Source: Cycas panzhihuaensis
Taxonomy: Eukaryota > Cycadophyta
Assembly: GCA_023213395.1 (NCBI GenBank)
Contig: CM041465.1
Span: 172,615,741 to 172,679,740, forward strand
Direction of reading: 5' to 3'
Length of the DNA: 64,000 nt
This document shows, one piece after another, positions 34,470-45,544 of this stretch. The position numbers and the translations under genes were made by a program. Position 1 is the stretch's first letter; each line of letters opens with the position of its first letter. The notes under the pieces were generated by a model. That model saw only the letters and a list, made by a program, of their open reading frames with translations. It did not search any database and was not told the origin of the DNA.

Positions 34470-35661
34470 TTCCCCCACTTCTTCTCTCAAGCTACTCCCA
34501 TAGCTCGTCAATTTGCACGTCTTTTTTCCATGCTTCCTCTAGCATTTCCTCACTACATTTCATAAGATTTTTTAACTCCATTGCTTTGTCCTTCAAATCT
34601 TTTTTTTATAAGTTTGTAATTGATTGTTGTTATTGCCTCTACACTCCTAGTAGTTCATCTATCCATCCTTTCATTCGTTGGACTTTATATGCTATACTTC
34701 CCTTGCCTTGCGAAATTCCTTCACCCAACTATCTTGGTCATGGTGGCGAGGTTGATTCTTCAATTGACTCTATTTCCATTGTGGACTAGATCACTTGTCT
34801 TGCCTACTTTCTAGCTTGCTTTCTTCTTTTAGGATGATGAAGATGAGTGAGGTGTTATCACTTCAAGACAACAAAATAATCTAGCTCATTATTGCATTTA
34901 CCAACTATTCAACCTCATCAAAATGTACGTCCATGGGAAATGCACTTGTTCATTGTTGTAGTAGGGCCCATCCCTCCTAAATTTCTACTTGGAGTAGTAG
35001 TGTTGTCAATATTTGGGCAAATAGTAGCCCTAATAGAAATGATGTTTAAACACTACTTTCAACCCTCTCACTTCCTCTAACTATTTCTGGAGTGATTGTG
35101 CCAAATACTCACTATACTTAAGTGGCATTCCCACCTACACCTCCTAGAGGGTTGTCAGAATTCCAACAAGGTAATATGTGAACTTCTTCTTCACAAGGAA
35201 TCAAGTGACAAACTTCAGCCAACCACCTCAATTCTAGATCCAAGTCCTCAAATCTCCATACCTCCAATGGATGTGCATGAACCCAATTTGCATAAGGCAT
35301 GGGCAACCAATTCTCTATCCACCTCCGTTCATTCGTCTCCAATTAATACCCTTCCAGCACGAGGTAAGTTAGTTATCTGCCCAATGAAATCCATAGATAT
35401 CTCTATCATATTCATATTTTTAACAACCAACTCCATGATTTTCTTCATCAATGCGTTGTCCCAATAGAGTGGTGGCAACAACTCATACTGTCTCCAACCA
35501 ACCCTAATCATAGTTGCTCTAAACTCATCGATCATAAATCAATACTCATTCTCCAGGTGAGGCAAGTAGGGTTCCAATAATTCTATCTCCATTCGCAAAA
35601 CTTCACCATGAAAATGCTTACAAAAAATACTTACCAACACTAGAATGTTATAGGAATGCCT
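34470..35661 (-). pseudogene. Internal region of the degraded minus-strand element, unrecognised ORF
   Basis: The minus strand carries two overlapping frames, 35535-35329 (MIDEFRATMIRVGWRQYELL) and 35342-35118 (METNERRWIENWLPMPYANW), that look like one protein broken by a frameshift. A Glu/Lys-rich, possibly coiled-coil stretch follows at 34880-34500. I do not recognise the family. It lies between a PPT (34470-34483) and a PBS-like sequence (35662-35673), where a retroelement protein would sit, so it may be a gag-like product of a non-autonomous element. Confidence 0.45.
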
Positions 35662-35673
35662 GCTCTGACGTTT
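35662..35673 (-). other. Weak primer binding site of the degraded minus-strand element
   Basis: The minus strand reads AAACGTCAGAGC; the eight 3' bases match the iMet site GTATCAGAGC region with one change. The adjacent sequence from 35674 (ttgttgaaacg) could be the 5' LTR end, but similarity to 33831-34469 is too weak to confirm. Confidence 0.35.
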
Positions 35674-36349
35674 GTTGAAACGTTGTTATGAAAATTGTCC
35701 TTCAAACCATCCCTACAAGTTCAAAATCATTTGAACACACTGTGATCGTATTTTCCCCTTGAAAATCACTTGAATCTGCTTCAAATCTCGTTCCAAATTC
35801 ACAGGGGCACTTATGATGCAATACTAGAACACTTATCACTTCACAATCACTCCAAAAAATGAAGAAATTTGGTTGACAAATGAATCTATATGCTAGAATG
35901 TTTGAGTTTTTTCACCAAAATGTTCCTCAATGCATTCCTTGATAGAGCACTTCTGCGCAAAATGATCAAGCCATTTTGGTATGCTTCTAGGACACTACTC
36001 GGGATGCTTCACAAAAAAACAACTTTTATTCAGATTTTTTCACTCCCTTTTGACTTTTTGCTTGTCATCTCATTTAGGAGTTTTATGGGTGCTTATTGTT
36101 AATGTATATGGTTTTTTCAAAAATTCCTCTGTGTTGATAAGTGGCAAATCTTGAGTTATGGGTTCTTTTTTTCTATTTTTTGATCTTTTTGCATTTTTCT
36201 TTTTACGTATAAAGATAGAACCAATTTCTTAATACCATGACAACCTCAATTTCAATTTCAAGCAACACATAGATTGTACAAGTGTTGATTCCTCTAATGA
36301 TTTAGTTAACCCTAATGATGATAAGGTATTAATCTATTGCTATTAACCA
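35674..36349. other. AT-rich spacer, possible decayed LTR
   Basis: Apart from a possible LTR continuation after the PBS-like site I see nothing coding. It runs into the Copia-5 gag fragment without a clear boundary. Confidence 0.3.
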
Positions 36350-36596
36350 AGTATGGCAGTTATTGTCCACAAAGGGAAACAACTAATTAAACCCAAGCAA
36401 AATTTTTTGAAGAAATTTGGCAATCTTAACATCAATGCTAGAAAGTCGACGATAGTCATTTGTCATTACTATGGCAAAGTTGGCCACATTCAACTAGAAT
36501 GTAAGAAAAAGCAAAGTAACATGCGAAAACAGTAGCAGCAATAGCAACAACATCAACCACCCCAAAGACTAACTCAAGGTGGATCCCAAAGAGGTC
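36350..36596 (+). pseudogene. Copia-5 gag C-terminus (left fragment)
   Basis: Reads KPKQNFLKKFGNLNINARKS, the zinc knuckle CHYYGKVGHIQLEC (second Cys changed to Tyr) and a Gln-rich tail ending SQRG. This aligns with the Copia-4 gag (CHYCDKVGHIAPDC, then Gln-rich). The sequence is cut at 36596 by element X. After removing X and one target duplication, the frame continues in register at 48355 with HHGNQNGAFHGGYQGH. The rest of gag and the 5' LTR are missing upstream. Confidence 0.9.
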
Positions 36597-36847
36597 TATT
36601 ACGGACCTTTTCCGTAATTGGAGCATGATTAATAGCTTCTAGAGAGCACAGGCAAACACAAGAGCATTTGGATTTAATAGTCAAAAGACCATATAATTGA
36701 TTAATAAAAATAAGTGATGTCTTACAATACAATTGAGGCCATATTTATATGTGTATAATAGGCCCCTTGACATAAAAAGTTGCAACTAATGAAGAGGCAC
36801 CCCTTCATTTAATATTCAATTAATTAACCCTAAGGAGGTTCATAATA
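36597..36847 (-). repeat. Element X 3' LTR
   Basis: 251 bp, identical in length to 48103-48353; plus-strand start tattacgg (TG mutated to TA), end ttcataata. Confidence 0.94.
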
Positions 36848-36862
36848 ATTCCTCCCTCTTAA
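36848..36862 (-). other. Element X polypurine tract
   Basis: The minus strand reads AAGAGGGAGGAAT next to the LTR. A diverged duplicate of this PPT plus LTR start lies about 80 bp further in (36913-36950). Confidence 0.8.
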
Positions 36863-37723
36863 GATGTTTCGCCCACGAAACATTTTCGAATGATTGGTTG
36901 ATTACTTCATTCAAGGTGGTTCGTAATAAGACCTTCTTCTTGAAATGTTTTGTCTTCAAAACTTGATTGAGATAACGATTAGTTTGATGTCTCCTCTTGC
37001 TGATAAAAGAATATCATAATCATCTGATGTATGTCGTTGAGTCATATTTGCTGGAACTTTAAACAATAATAAATACGCATACAATGGCAAGCTTGAATAA
37101 GTTGATGCAGTTGTGGACCAACTAGAATTCTTTGGTAGATGCCGATTACAAAAATATTGAGTTCCTATATGCTTTTGCTCGTAGGATGAAGATTGTTGCC
37201 ATGGTATCTTCCATTCGATTTTGACTTCAATCTATTAACATATGTAGTATTGTCTTAGAATGTATGGTTTTATACCAATACTTGAAAACTTCTCAGATTT
37301 ATTAGGAGGCGAAATGGTTATTGCTGACACTGGGAAATCCTTAGGTACATATGATAAAATTCTTTGATTCATATTATTTGGTCCATTAAGAGGTGAGTTT
37401 GTTATTGTCAATATCAGTAACTTTTGTTTAGATTGATCATGAGATGTTATTGGTACTGGTTCGTCCTTTTTCAATTGATCAAGAAATGTAGATATCACCA
37501 CTGGCATTAACGATTATTTTGGTATATACTAGATATTTTTATAAATTGTTATATTTTCTTTTGGGAACGACATTAACATTTTGCCCTTGTAGGTTATCAA
37601 TATGATTTATCCTTATTTTCCTGTTGTACATTATTTTCTTCTTTCTGTATACCCAAATCATGTGTTGGGATTATGATTTAGGTTGTAAGCTCTTTTCCTT
37701 TCTATATTGTGTGATCTTATATT
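36863..37723 (-). other. Element X internal region, left of Copia-4
   Basis: Follows the captured gene fragment on the minus strand. The 90-residue frame at 37507-37235 (MPVVISTFLDQLKKDEPVPI) could be a further part of the captured protein's low-complexity linker, or unrelated. No retroelement domain is visible. Confidence 0.4.
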
Positions 37724-37728
37724 CCATT

Positions 37729-38279
37729 TGTGAAAATGGCCTAATGGCCTTACAATCCCAAGATCTAGAAGCTAGGTTCACTCTAGTTCTAAAAAGCAAA
37801 TAAGCTAGACAAGAATGAAACTATAAGATGAAATATGAGCAAGATAAAGCATGAAAAGAAAGAGCAAGAAAATGATATCAAAGATGAGGAGTTGGAATTG
37901 GTCCAACCTCCAAATGAATAATTGTTTGATTAGCAAACTGGCAGCATAACAATACAGCTCCAACTCTCTATGAGAACAATGACGAGAGGTCTCATTATAT
38001 AGAGTGAAAGGAGAGACCTAAGGCATTGGATGTTTGACAAGTGTCAAACATCCAAGGTACATGCCTTGCATGTAGGACATGTGTCCTTTTAGGGCTCTCA
38101 AGTGAGCAAAAGTGCATGGGGGTCCATTTGACCCTTCAGTGACAATGTTGTGTCACTAGGAAAGAATGTGGGTATGCACTTTATCACTTAAGTGATAAGT
38201 CACCCCTAAGGTACAAAAATACAAATATTACATGAAAAATAAAATACATAGGCTTAACATGTAAACATAAGGTTTAACA
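37729..38279 (-). repeat. Copia-4 3' LTR
   Basis: Minus strand TGTTAAACCTTATG...GGCCATTTTCACA. Contains the 30-bp hairpin of inverted W-boxes (38026-38055), the palindrome ttatcacttaagtgataa (38181-38198) and a TATA box (ctatataatgag on the minus strand, near 37993-38004). Confidence 0.97.
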
Positions 38280-38290
38280 CCCCCCCTTAC
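38280..38290 (-). other. Copia-4 polypurine tract
   Basis: The minus strand reads GTAAGGGGGGG before the 3' LTR. Confidence 0.85.
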
Positions 38291-38306
38291 TGTTTACAAT
38301 GTTAAG

Positions 38307-38948
38307 TCAGACCCCTGGACCATCTCTAAATTTTACAATTTTTTCTCTACCAAGTGGCTTGGTAAAGATATATGTTGTTTGTTGTTCTATTGGTCTATAC
38401 TGAAGGTTGATCTCACCACTTTGCACATGCTCTCTGATGAAGTAATGGTGAACCTCAATATGTTTGGTTCTTGCATGAAAGACAGGATCCTTGGCCAGCT
38501 TGAGCACACTTTGATTGTCGCAATAAATCCCGGTAGGATGATCCTGCTCAAGTCTAAGTTCCCCAAGAATCCGTCGTAGTCAGATAGCTTCACAAGTTGC
38601 GCTGACTGTAGCTTTGTACTCTGCTTCGATGGAGGACAAGGTAACATTGAGTTGCTTCTTGCAACTCCACGAAACAACTCCTGAACCAAGGGTAAAACAG
38701 TATCCCGAGGTTGATCTCCTGCTATCCTGGCAACCTGCCCAATCAGAATCTAAGAACCCTTCCAGAGTGAAGTTCTCATCATGTGCATACCCAAGGCCAT
38801 GCTGCAATGTGCCTTTGATGTATTTGAGTATGTGTTTAGCTGCATTCCAATGTTTCTGATTAGGTTGAGACATGTATTGAGAACAAATCCCAACTGCAAA
38901 TGAAATATCCAGTCAAGTGTTGGTGAGATAAATGAGGCTACCAATCAA
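38307..38948 (-). pseudogene. Copia-4 RNase H
   Basis: Minus-strand frame ISFAVGICSQYMSQPNQKHW, then EGFLDSDWAGCQDSRRSTSGY (first catalytic Asp pair present), TLSSIEAEYKATVSATCEAI, the DNQSVLKLAKDPVFHARTKH block and the closing TTYIFTKPLGREK (family TADIFTKPL, with the Asp changed to Tyr). A change of frame near 38580 and the stop near 38913 interrupt it. The final frame ends at 38307, about 28 bp before the LTR. Confidence 0.92.
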
Positions 38949-39848
38949 CTACCGGTAAAGAGTGGGATCTGCAGGTTCAGCTTCCTCATTGAGAGTAAGC
39001 TTTATTCCATTCTCCATGGGTGTAGGCACTGGCTTGCAATCATGCATCCTGAACCACTGCAAAATGTCCCAAGAATATTTGGCTTGGGAGATGAAGATAT
39101 AGCCTGGTTGTTGCCATACCTCGAAGCCTAAGAAATAATGGAGAAGTCCAAGATTTGTCATCTCAAAACTCCTCTTCAAGTCATCTTGGAGAATCAGTAT
39201 CATCTTAGTGTCGTTGCCAATGATCACTAAGTCATCTACATACAAGACAATGAAAACGGCATGGTCTTTTCCATCTTTGATGTATAGGTTAGGATCTAAA
39301 GTAGATAGATGAAACCCATGTCTCAAAAAGTAATCATCAATCTTTGAGTACCATGCTCTTGGAGCTTGTTTCAAGCCATATAATGCCTTTTTAAGGCAAC
39401 AAACTAAATGCTCCTTGCCTTGTACCTTGTAACTGGGAGGTTGCTCCAAGCATACCTCCTCCAGAAGATCACCATTGAGAAAGGCGCTCTTCACGTCCAT
39501 CTGAAAAACTGGCCATTTGCATTGAGCTGCTAAGGCCAAGATGAGTCTGATGGTATTCATGTTAGCCACCGGTGCAAAAATCTCCTCATAGTCTATGCCT
39601 TCCTTTTGTTTGAATCCTTTTGCCACAATGTAGGCCTTCTGGCGCTTAAGTGTTCCATCAGAATGGAGTTTGGTCTTATAAACCCATTTGCAACTGATTG
39701 CATGTTTGTGTTTAGGCAATTCGACCAAATCCCAAGCACCATTCTTTTCAATAGAATGGATTTCTTCATCCATGGCAGCCTTCCAATTTTCATTTTTAGA
39801 AGCCTCCTCAAAGGTGGAAGGCTCATCAACACATAGCACTTCAGCCAT
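38949..39848 (-). pseudogene. Copia-4 reverse transcriptase
   Basis: About 300 residues in one open frame: [115 protein letters not shown] (intact YVDD) and LLHYFLGFEVWQQPGYIFIS. All RT catalytic aspartates are present, so this single domain looks functional on paper. The frame is closed at the N-terminal side by a stop just upstream of MAEVLCVDE and at the C-terminal side at PTLYR. Confidence 0.95.
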
Positions 39849-40076
39849 AAGTGCAAAATTTGTCTACTGCCTGTATTTTGATGGATGTTTTCCTTCAATG
39901 ATGTGGTTGTCCTACACTATTTGAGTATACCATTTTGGTAACTTTTTAACTGATGTGACTTGAACCTCAAGATCTTCTGGTCTAAGTGGTTGATCAACAG
40001 AAGATGTGCTAGGATCAAGTGGAGCTAAATCTAATGATATGGACGGTCCAGCAGGTGCAAATGATGTACATGGAGT

Positions 40077-41192
40077 TCAAGATTGAGAGGGAAGGAAAGC
40101 CTCAACAATCTTTTTGCCTTTGTCAATAGGGGGTTGCATGAATGTTGTTTGCAACTCCTTATGATCTTCTTCAGCAATGATTACATATCTTGAGAGATGC
40201 ATTTTCTTTCCAATGGGATCATACAACTTGTAGGCTTTGTTATGAATGGCATAACCTACAAAGATGCACTTTAGACTATGCTTGTCTAATTTTATTCTTT
40301 GTTGATCAGGGATGTGCATATAAGTAGTGCACTCAAAAGTCCTCAAATGGCTGACAGTGGGCTTTTTCCCAGACCATGCCTCCTCTGATGTGATGTCGGT
40401 GACTACTGTTGTTGGACTTCGATTTGCCACATAGGCAGCTGTGTGGAATGTCTCCGCTTGATAGCTCAAGTGAGTCCTTTTGCATGCATCATTGCTTTGG
40501 CTTTGTTAGCCAAAGTTCTATTCATTCTTTTCGAGACTCCATTTTGTTGAGGAGTGTGAGGAATAGTAAGTTGTCTCTGAATGCCATTATCCTTGCAGAA
40601 TTGGGTGAATTCGTTTGAAGTAAATTCACCTCCATTGTCTGTCCTTAGTGTTTTGATGGATTGGCGGACTGCTCTCCACTTCAAGCTTGAATTCTTTAAA
40701 CTTTTGAAATGCTTCAGACTTATGCTTGATGAAGTAAACCCAGACTTTATGAGAGAAGTCGTCAATGAAGGAGGTGTAGTACAAAGCTCCTCCAAAGGAT
40801 GCGGTGGACATAGGTCCACACAAATCTAAGTGTACCAGCTGCAAAGGATGTGATGCATGCCAAGCTTTGCCTTTAGGGAAAGGCAAGCGATGTTGTGTCC
40901 CCATTATGCATGCTTCACAAAGACATTTTTTGCCATATATCTTTGGAAGCCCATGTACCATATTTTTGTTCACCATCTGCTTAAGATTGTCTAAGCTCAA
41001 ATGGCCTAGACAGTGATGCCAAAGTTGCATCTTGGACAAAGTTTGAGTGACAATGGAACCAGAGTAAGCAGAACCAAGTAGTATGTTATTAGCATCCAAT
41101 TTGTAGAGGCCATGATCCTCATATCCAACAGCTACTACTTGGTCATCTTTGTCACTTATTACACATTTCCCATTTTTGAACAAAATGCTCAT
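40077..41192 (-). pseudogene. Copia-4 integrase
   Basis: 41192-40626 covers GAG-pre-integrase (QLWHHCLGHLSLDNLKQMV, CEACIMGTQHRLPF) and the first Asp (LVHLDLCGPMSTASFGGALY, FIDDFSHKVWVYFIKHK). A frameshift near 40660 leads to TLRTDNGGEFTSNEFTQF with the second Asp and then QQNGVSKRMNRT, where the family has GVAERMNRT, so the catalytic Glu is Lys. The C-terminal part (40469-40077) has FVGYAIHNKAYKLYDPIGKK and the acidic linker. Confidence 0.93.
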
Positions 41193-42478
41193 CTATTGCT
41201 TGTCCAATTTGCTAACAGATAGCAAGCTCTTGTCCATGGAAGGTATAAAATAGGCATTGCCATTGGGAAATGAAGAGGAAGGATTGAAAGGAGAATGGAA
41301 TGGAGCTATTGTGCAAATGCCAGAAATCTTGACAAATTCATTGTTGTCGAAGGTCACTGATTGACCTTTTCCTTCCTTGATGTCGCAAAGGAGTTCTTCA
41401 CTCCCAGTCATGTGTTGAGTAGCTCCAAAGTCAATGATCTAAGTTTCATTAGCCTTGGATGAATGATAAGCACAAAACAGTTTGTCCTCATCTGCAAACT
41501 GATTGAAGTGGCGTTGATTGCCACCTTTGAAACCCCCCCTTCCTCTTTGACCTCCTCGATAGGCACCTCGATTTGGTCGAGGGGTTCTTCTTCTTGTTAT
41601 TCTTTGGAATCTTTGTTGTTGGAACTGCTGCCATGGCTGCTGCTATCTCTGACTTTGTTGACGTGGATGTTGTTGCTGTTGTCGTAGATCTGCTTGCTTC
41701 TTCCTACAATCAGGTGCTATGTGTCCAACTTTGTCACAATAATGACAAACAGCATTGGTCTTTGAGGAACCAATATTCATGTTCCTAAATTGCTTTAAAA
41801 GTTTGGGATTCTGCTTGGCCTTTGATTTGGCCGTGAATGTGTCTGATGTAGATGGTTCATCCTCATTATCCTTGGTGTAAATTTTCTCCTCTTGAAACAA
41901 CAAGCTTTCAAGTTCATTAAATGACATTTATTTGAGTGACCATCTCGTGTGATGGAAGAAATAAAGCCATTGTAGTCCTTAGGCAAAGCTTTGGTAATTG
42001 ATGTTATAAGCTCATCTTTAGTGGCAGGACTACCTAGTGTATTCAATTCATTACAGACCTCCTTGATGGAGGAAAAGAAAGCCGACATAGGCTTAACAAA
42101 TTTTACAGAATACAACTTGGCTTTTACCATCAATATGCGAGCTTCATCTCGCCTTTCATACAACGAGGATAAAATGTCTCATGCTTCCTTGGAAGTTTTT
42201 GCACACACTATATTTTGATCTACATGAACATCAACAATCATATGTAGGAATGCCAAAGCGATTTCATCTTTGGCTTCCCAAGCAGCAACAAGAACATCAT
42301 CAGGTTGAACAGTTACATCGTCATTGATAACAGGTACAGGTTGGGGTATCCTTCCAGAAACATAACCCCAAAATTCATTCATTATCAAAAGATTTTGAGT
42401 GATCATTTTCCATTCTTGATAGTTGTCTTGTCCTATTAATCTGATGGTACATGCATTGAGCATATTAATTGCAACCAT
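41193..42478 (-). pseudogene. Copia-4 gag and protease
   Basis: Gag starts at the ATG at 42478 (MVAINMLNACTIRLIGQDNY, then YQEWKMITQNLLIMNEFWGY), the copia gag opening. The zinc knuckle CHYCDKVGHIAPDC is intact (about 41712-41753) and followed by a Gln/Arg-rich tail. The protease motif is IIDFGATQHMTG near 41411-41440; the active-site Ser has become Phe, the same change as in Copia-1. Frame changes lie near 41930 and 42170, with a TAG just before the protease Asp. Confidence 0.92.
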
Positions 42479-44973
42479 GTTAAAGTTGTAAGGCTTGAAG
42501 CTAGCTGATAACTTGGAGACTCAAAGCTTTAAAGCTAAGCTCCACCTTCTAACGAAACCAACAGTTCTGATCTTACTAGAAGATCCAACAACTGAATGGA
42601 ATGATGAGGGGTGGAGGACTAGGCTATGGAGTTGGTCCAACCCTGATCTATAAAGGAGATCCAACAGTTGGCCAAGTTAAATCTAGGACAAGGCAGGTAG
42701 GGTTGATCTGCATGAACGTACCATGCTTTCCCTGGGATTCACAGCCCCAATAACACCCTTTTCGAACCTCCTTTCCCTCAAGCAACCTTAATTGTCGTTA
42801 CCTTGGCCGTCTGGTCGGTTGGTCCCCTAGGGAATGCACCAAGCTTAAGGTTATTTCAGAGGCAAGGTTTGAACCTTTTTCAGGCCTCTCCAACAAGATT
42901 TTAAAGTCACTTTTTAGAGGATTAAAGTGGACTTAGAATTTATTTTACTTGGATGATGTACTTATGAAAAAGTGTTTGATTAAGCTTACAATGAAAGAGG
43001 CTTTAAAAAGAAGCAATCTAGTACATCAAATGAACACTTAAAAGTGTTGTTACAATGAGCACTTAATGAAGTAAGAGTGCTATACAAATCCAAGTAAAAA
43101 AAAAGATGCTTGAGTACAATGAGTTTTGAAAAAATAAGTACTTGAAAAAGATGCTAAGTACTTAATGAAGCAAAGCAAAACCTTGTGATGAAAGTACAAG
43201 TGGGTTCCTTTTAATGCTCAAGAGTGAAGAGAAGAAGACCACTTGCCAAATAAGGACACCAAGCACCAAGTGTTGGGACTTTAAATTAGTCCCAACAATC
43301 AACAAATGAAGTGATTTTTTATTAAGTAAAAGGTATACTTGAGCCCTTTTTGTGACTAAAGGCAATAGGTCACCATACAATGTGCCTTAAAAAGAGTGTT
43401 GAAATAGTGATAAATATCACTTTGACAAAGTATCAACACTTTAAAATCACTTTCAACAAGACTTTTTAACACTTATAAACATGAAATAAGTGTAAAATAA
43501 AGCTTGAAATGCCTAAAAACAAAGGCTAAAATTCTTTTTTTTTTGCAACTTTGAGTAACAAGGACACCTCGCAGGGAGCCTTAATAAGCACTTTAATCAA
43601 GTATTTTTAATCTTCAGTGATAAGAAAATGACTTAGCATCAGTCATTTAATGAACTCGCTATGTATCAAGGGAGATTTTTAACTCAAAACGTACAAAAAA
43701 TGTGATTTTTTCCTAAAGAAAAAATTAAGCTAAGGTCACCATGCAAGGTGCCTTGACTAAAATAAATAGTTGAATAAAGGAAAAAATATCACTTTTAATG
43801 TAGAAAATCACTTTAAAAACTTGATTTAGTCTCTCATTCACAAAAGTGGAGTCAACGTGTTGAAGTTTTAAGAAAAAAATCACCATAAAGTTGAATTTTA
43901 ACTTTAAAAAAGTGATTTTTCTAATGATAGAAAATGACTAAGGTTTAAATTTGGAGTATAAAGGGTCATTAAAAAAGGAATATTCTGTAGAATATTCTAA
44001 AATGCATAAAGTAAAGTTTCAAAAGACAAAAGAAACTTTGAAATTTTTAAAAAATTGAGGTCATCGTTCAGCCGCGTGACTTCAGGCGGCTCCTGTGGAT
44101 GCTCAGGCGGAGAGATCTCTGCAGATCTTCAGCAGATCGGGCTGAAATTTCAGCCACGGGGGCACCCACTGCTAACAATGATTTTCCTCTGGTTTAAGCT
44201 CCGTTGGTGACTCGTGGAGAGAGAGCGAGTTGGGAGAAGTGTTGGCTGGGCGCACAGCCAATGTGGAGAGGAACGGTTGTCGTGCTCTGTTAGGGTGACG
44301 TTCGGTCACTGTATAGACTCCGTGGGACCCGCAGGGAGGAGAGACGACCTCTCAGTAATTGCAGAATGGAGTTTTAACTTTCCACCAGTGATTTTGAGCT
44401 TCTTCTGGGGTTTTGAGAAGGCCACCTAACAGAGTGAAGTCGCTGAGCAATTTTCAGAGGCTAAAAGCCCACTAAGTAGACTTCAGAGAGCCTGCAACAG
44501 AAGTCAGACAGGGACAGCAAGAGAAACGAGTGATTTTGTTCAAAAGATTTGCTCTGTTAGTAGAAAAAATGACCCAAAAATAGTGAGAAAATAGGTGCAG
44601 CCTGAGTGCAGTGACTGAAGTTTGCTTTTCAGTCAAATAGAACACATTAAACTTCCTAAAATCTACCTTGCATTACAGAGGATTGATATTTTTTTTTTTT
44701 TTTTTAAGGAAAAAGATTGAACAAAAGTCACTGTTTTGAAGAAACAGTGAGTGTTGCACCCCAGTTAAGGTTTGAAAAAAAAAATATTTCAGATCTGAAA
44801 GTAGCCTTGCTCCAGCTTTTAACACTACTCCAGAAGCTTGAACCTGAAGAAAATAGGTCTCAACAAACCTTCGATCGCCTTCGGAGAGCGAAGGTCATCA
44901 CCAAGGGTTTGTAAACCTGCTTTGAATCTCCTTGAGCAAAAAAAATCAGAACTGAGGGAAGTAGTCTCCTCTA
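42479..44973 (-). other. Copia-4 untranslated leader
   Basis: 2.5 kb between PBS and gag, unusually long. It contains many atttttaagtgattt-type words (43380-43960), T/A runs at 43530 and 44688-44706, and a GC-richer block (44080-44470). No open frame here has a recognisable domain; those at 44214-44429 and 44717-44914 are on the opposite strand and unsupported. Confidence 0.6.
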
Positions 44974-44985
44974 GCTCTGATACCA
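44974..44985 (-). other. Copia-4 primer binding site
   Basis: The minus strand reads TGGTATCAGAGC, a perfect iMet site, three bases from the 5' LTR. Confidence 0.95.
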
Positions 44986-44988
44986 AAA

Positions 44989-45539
44989 TGTGAAAATGGC
45001 CTAATGGCCTTACAATCCCAAGATCTAGAAGCTAGGTTCACTCTAGTTCTAAAAAGCAAATAAGTTAGACAAGAATGAAACTATAAGATGAAATATGAGC
45101 AAGATAACGCATGAAAAGAAAGAGCAAGAAAATGATACCAAAGATGAGGAGTTGGAATTGGTCCAACCTCCAAATGAATAACTATTTGATTAGCAAACTG
45201 GCAGCATAACAATACAGCTCCAACTCTCTATGAGAACAATGAGGAGAGGTCTCATTATATAGAGTGAAAGGAGAGACCTAAGGCATTGGATGTTTGACAA
45301 GTGTCAAACATCCAAGGTACATGCCTTGCATGTAGGACATGTGTCCTTTTAGGGCTCTCAAGTGAGCAAAAGTGCATGGGGGTCCATTTGATCCTTTAGT
45401 GACAATGTTGTGTCACTAATAAAGAATGTGGGTGTGCACTTTATCACTTAAGTGATAAGTCACCCCTAAAGTACAAAAGTACAAATATTACATTAAAAAT
45501 AAAGTACATAGGCTTAACATGTAAACATAAGGTTTAACA
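44989..45539 (-). repeat. Copia-4 5' LTR
   Basis: 551 bp, 15 differences from 37729-38279. The hairpin recurs unchanged at 45286-45315. Confidence 0.97.
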
Positions 45540-45544
45540 CCATT

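Larger units (their letters stand above)
37729..45539 (-). mobile_element. Copia-4: youngest copia element, TSD CCATT
   Basis: 7811 bp, two 551-bp LTRs with 15 differences by hand count (97.3% identity), perfect target duplication ccatt (37724-37728 and 45540-45544), PBS, polypurine tract and full copia domain order on the minus strand. It has a long 2.5-kb leader. Only a few stops and one clear frameshift (in integrase) interrupt the polyprotein, but the protease Ser and the integrase Glu are lost. It is the innermost and, by LTR divergence, the most recent insertion of the nest. Confidence 0.97.

Noticed and set aside
34145-34789. 214-residue plus-strand open frame
   Set aside because: Runs antisense through a minus-strand LTR and its PPT, is rich in Ser, Leu and Phe and has no domain.
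44974-44985. Recurrent gctctgatacca-type words (7113, 22991, 44974, 48089, 61134) as possible tRNA gene pieces
   Set aside because: Each abuts an LTR and is the complement of the tRNA-iMet 3' end, so these are primer binding sites. No cloverleaf surrounds them.
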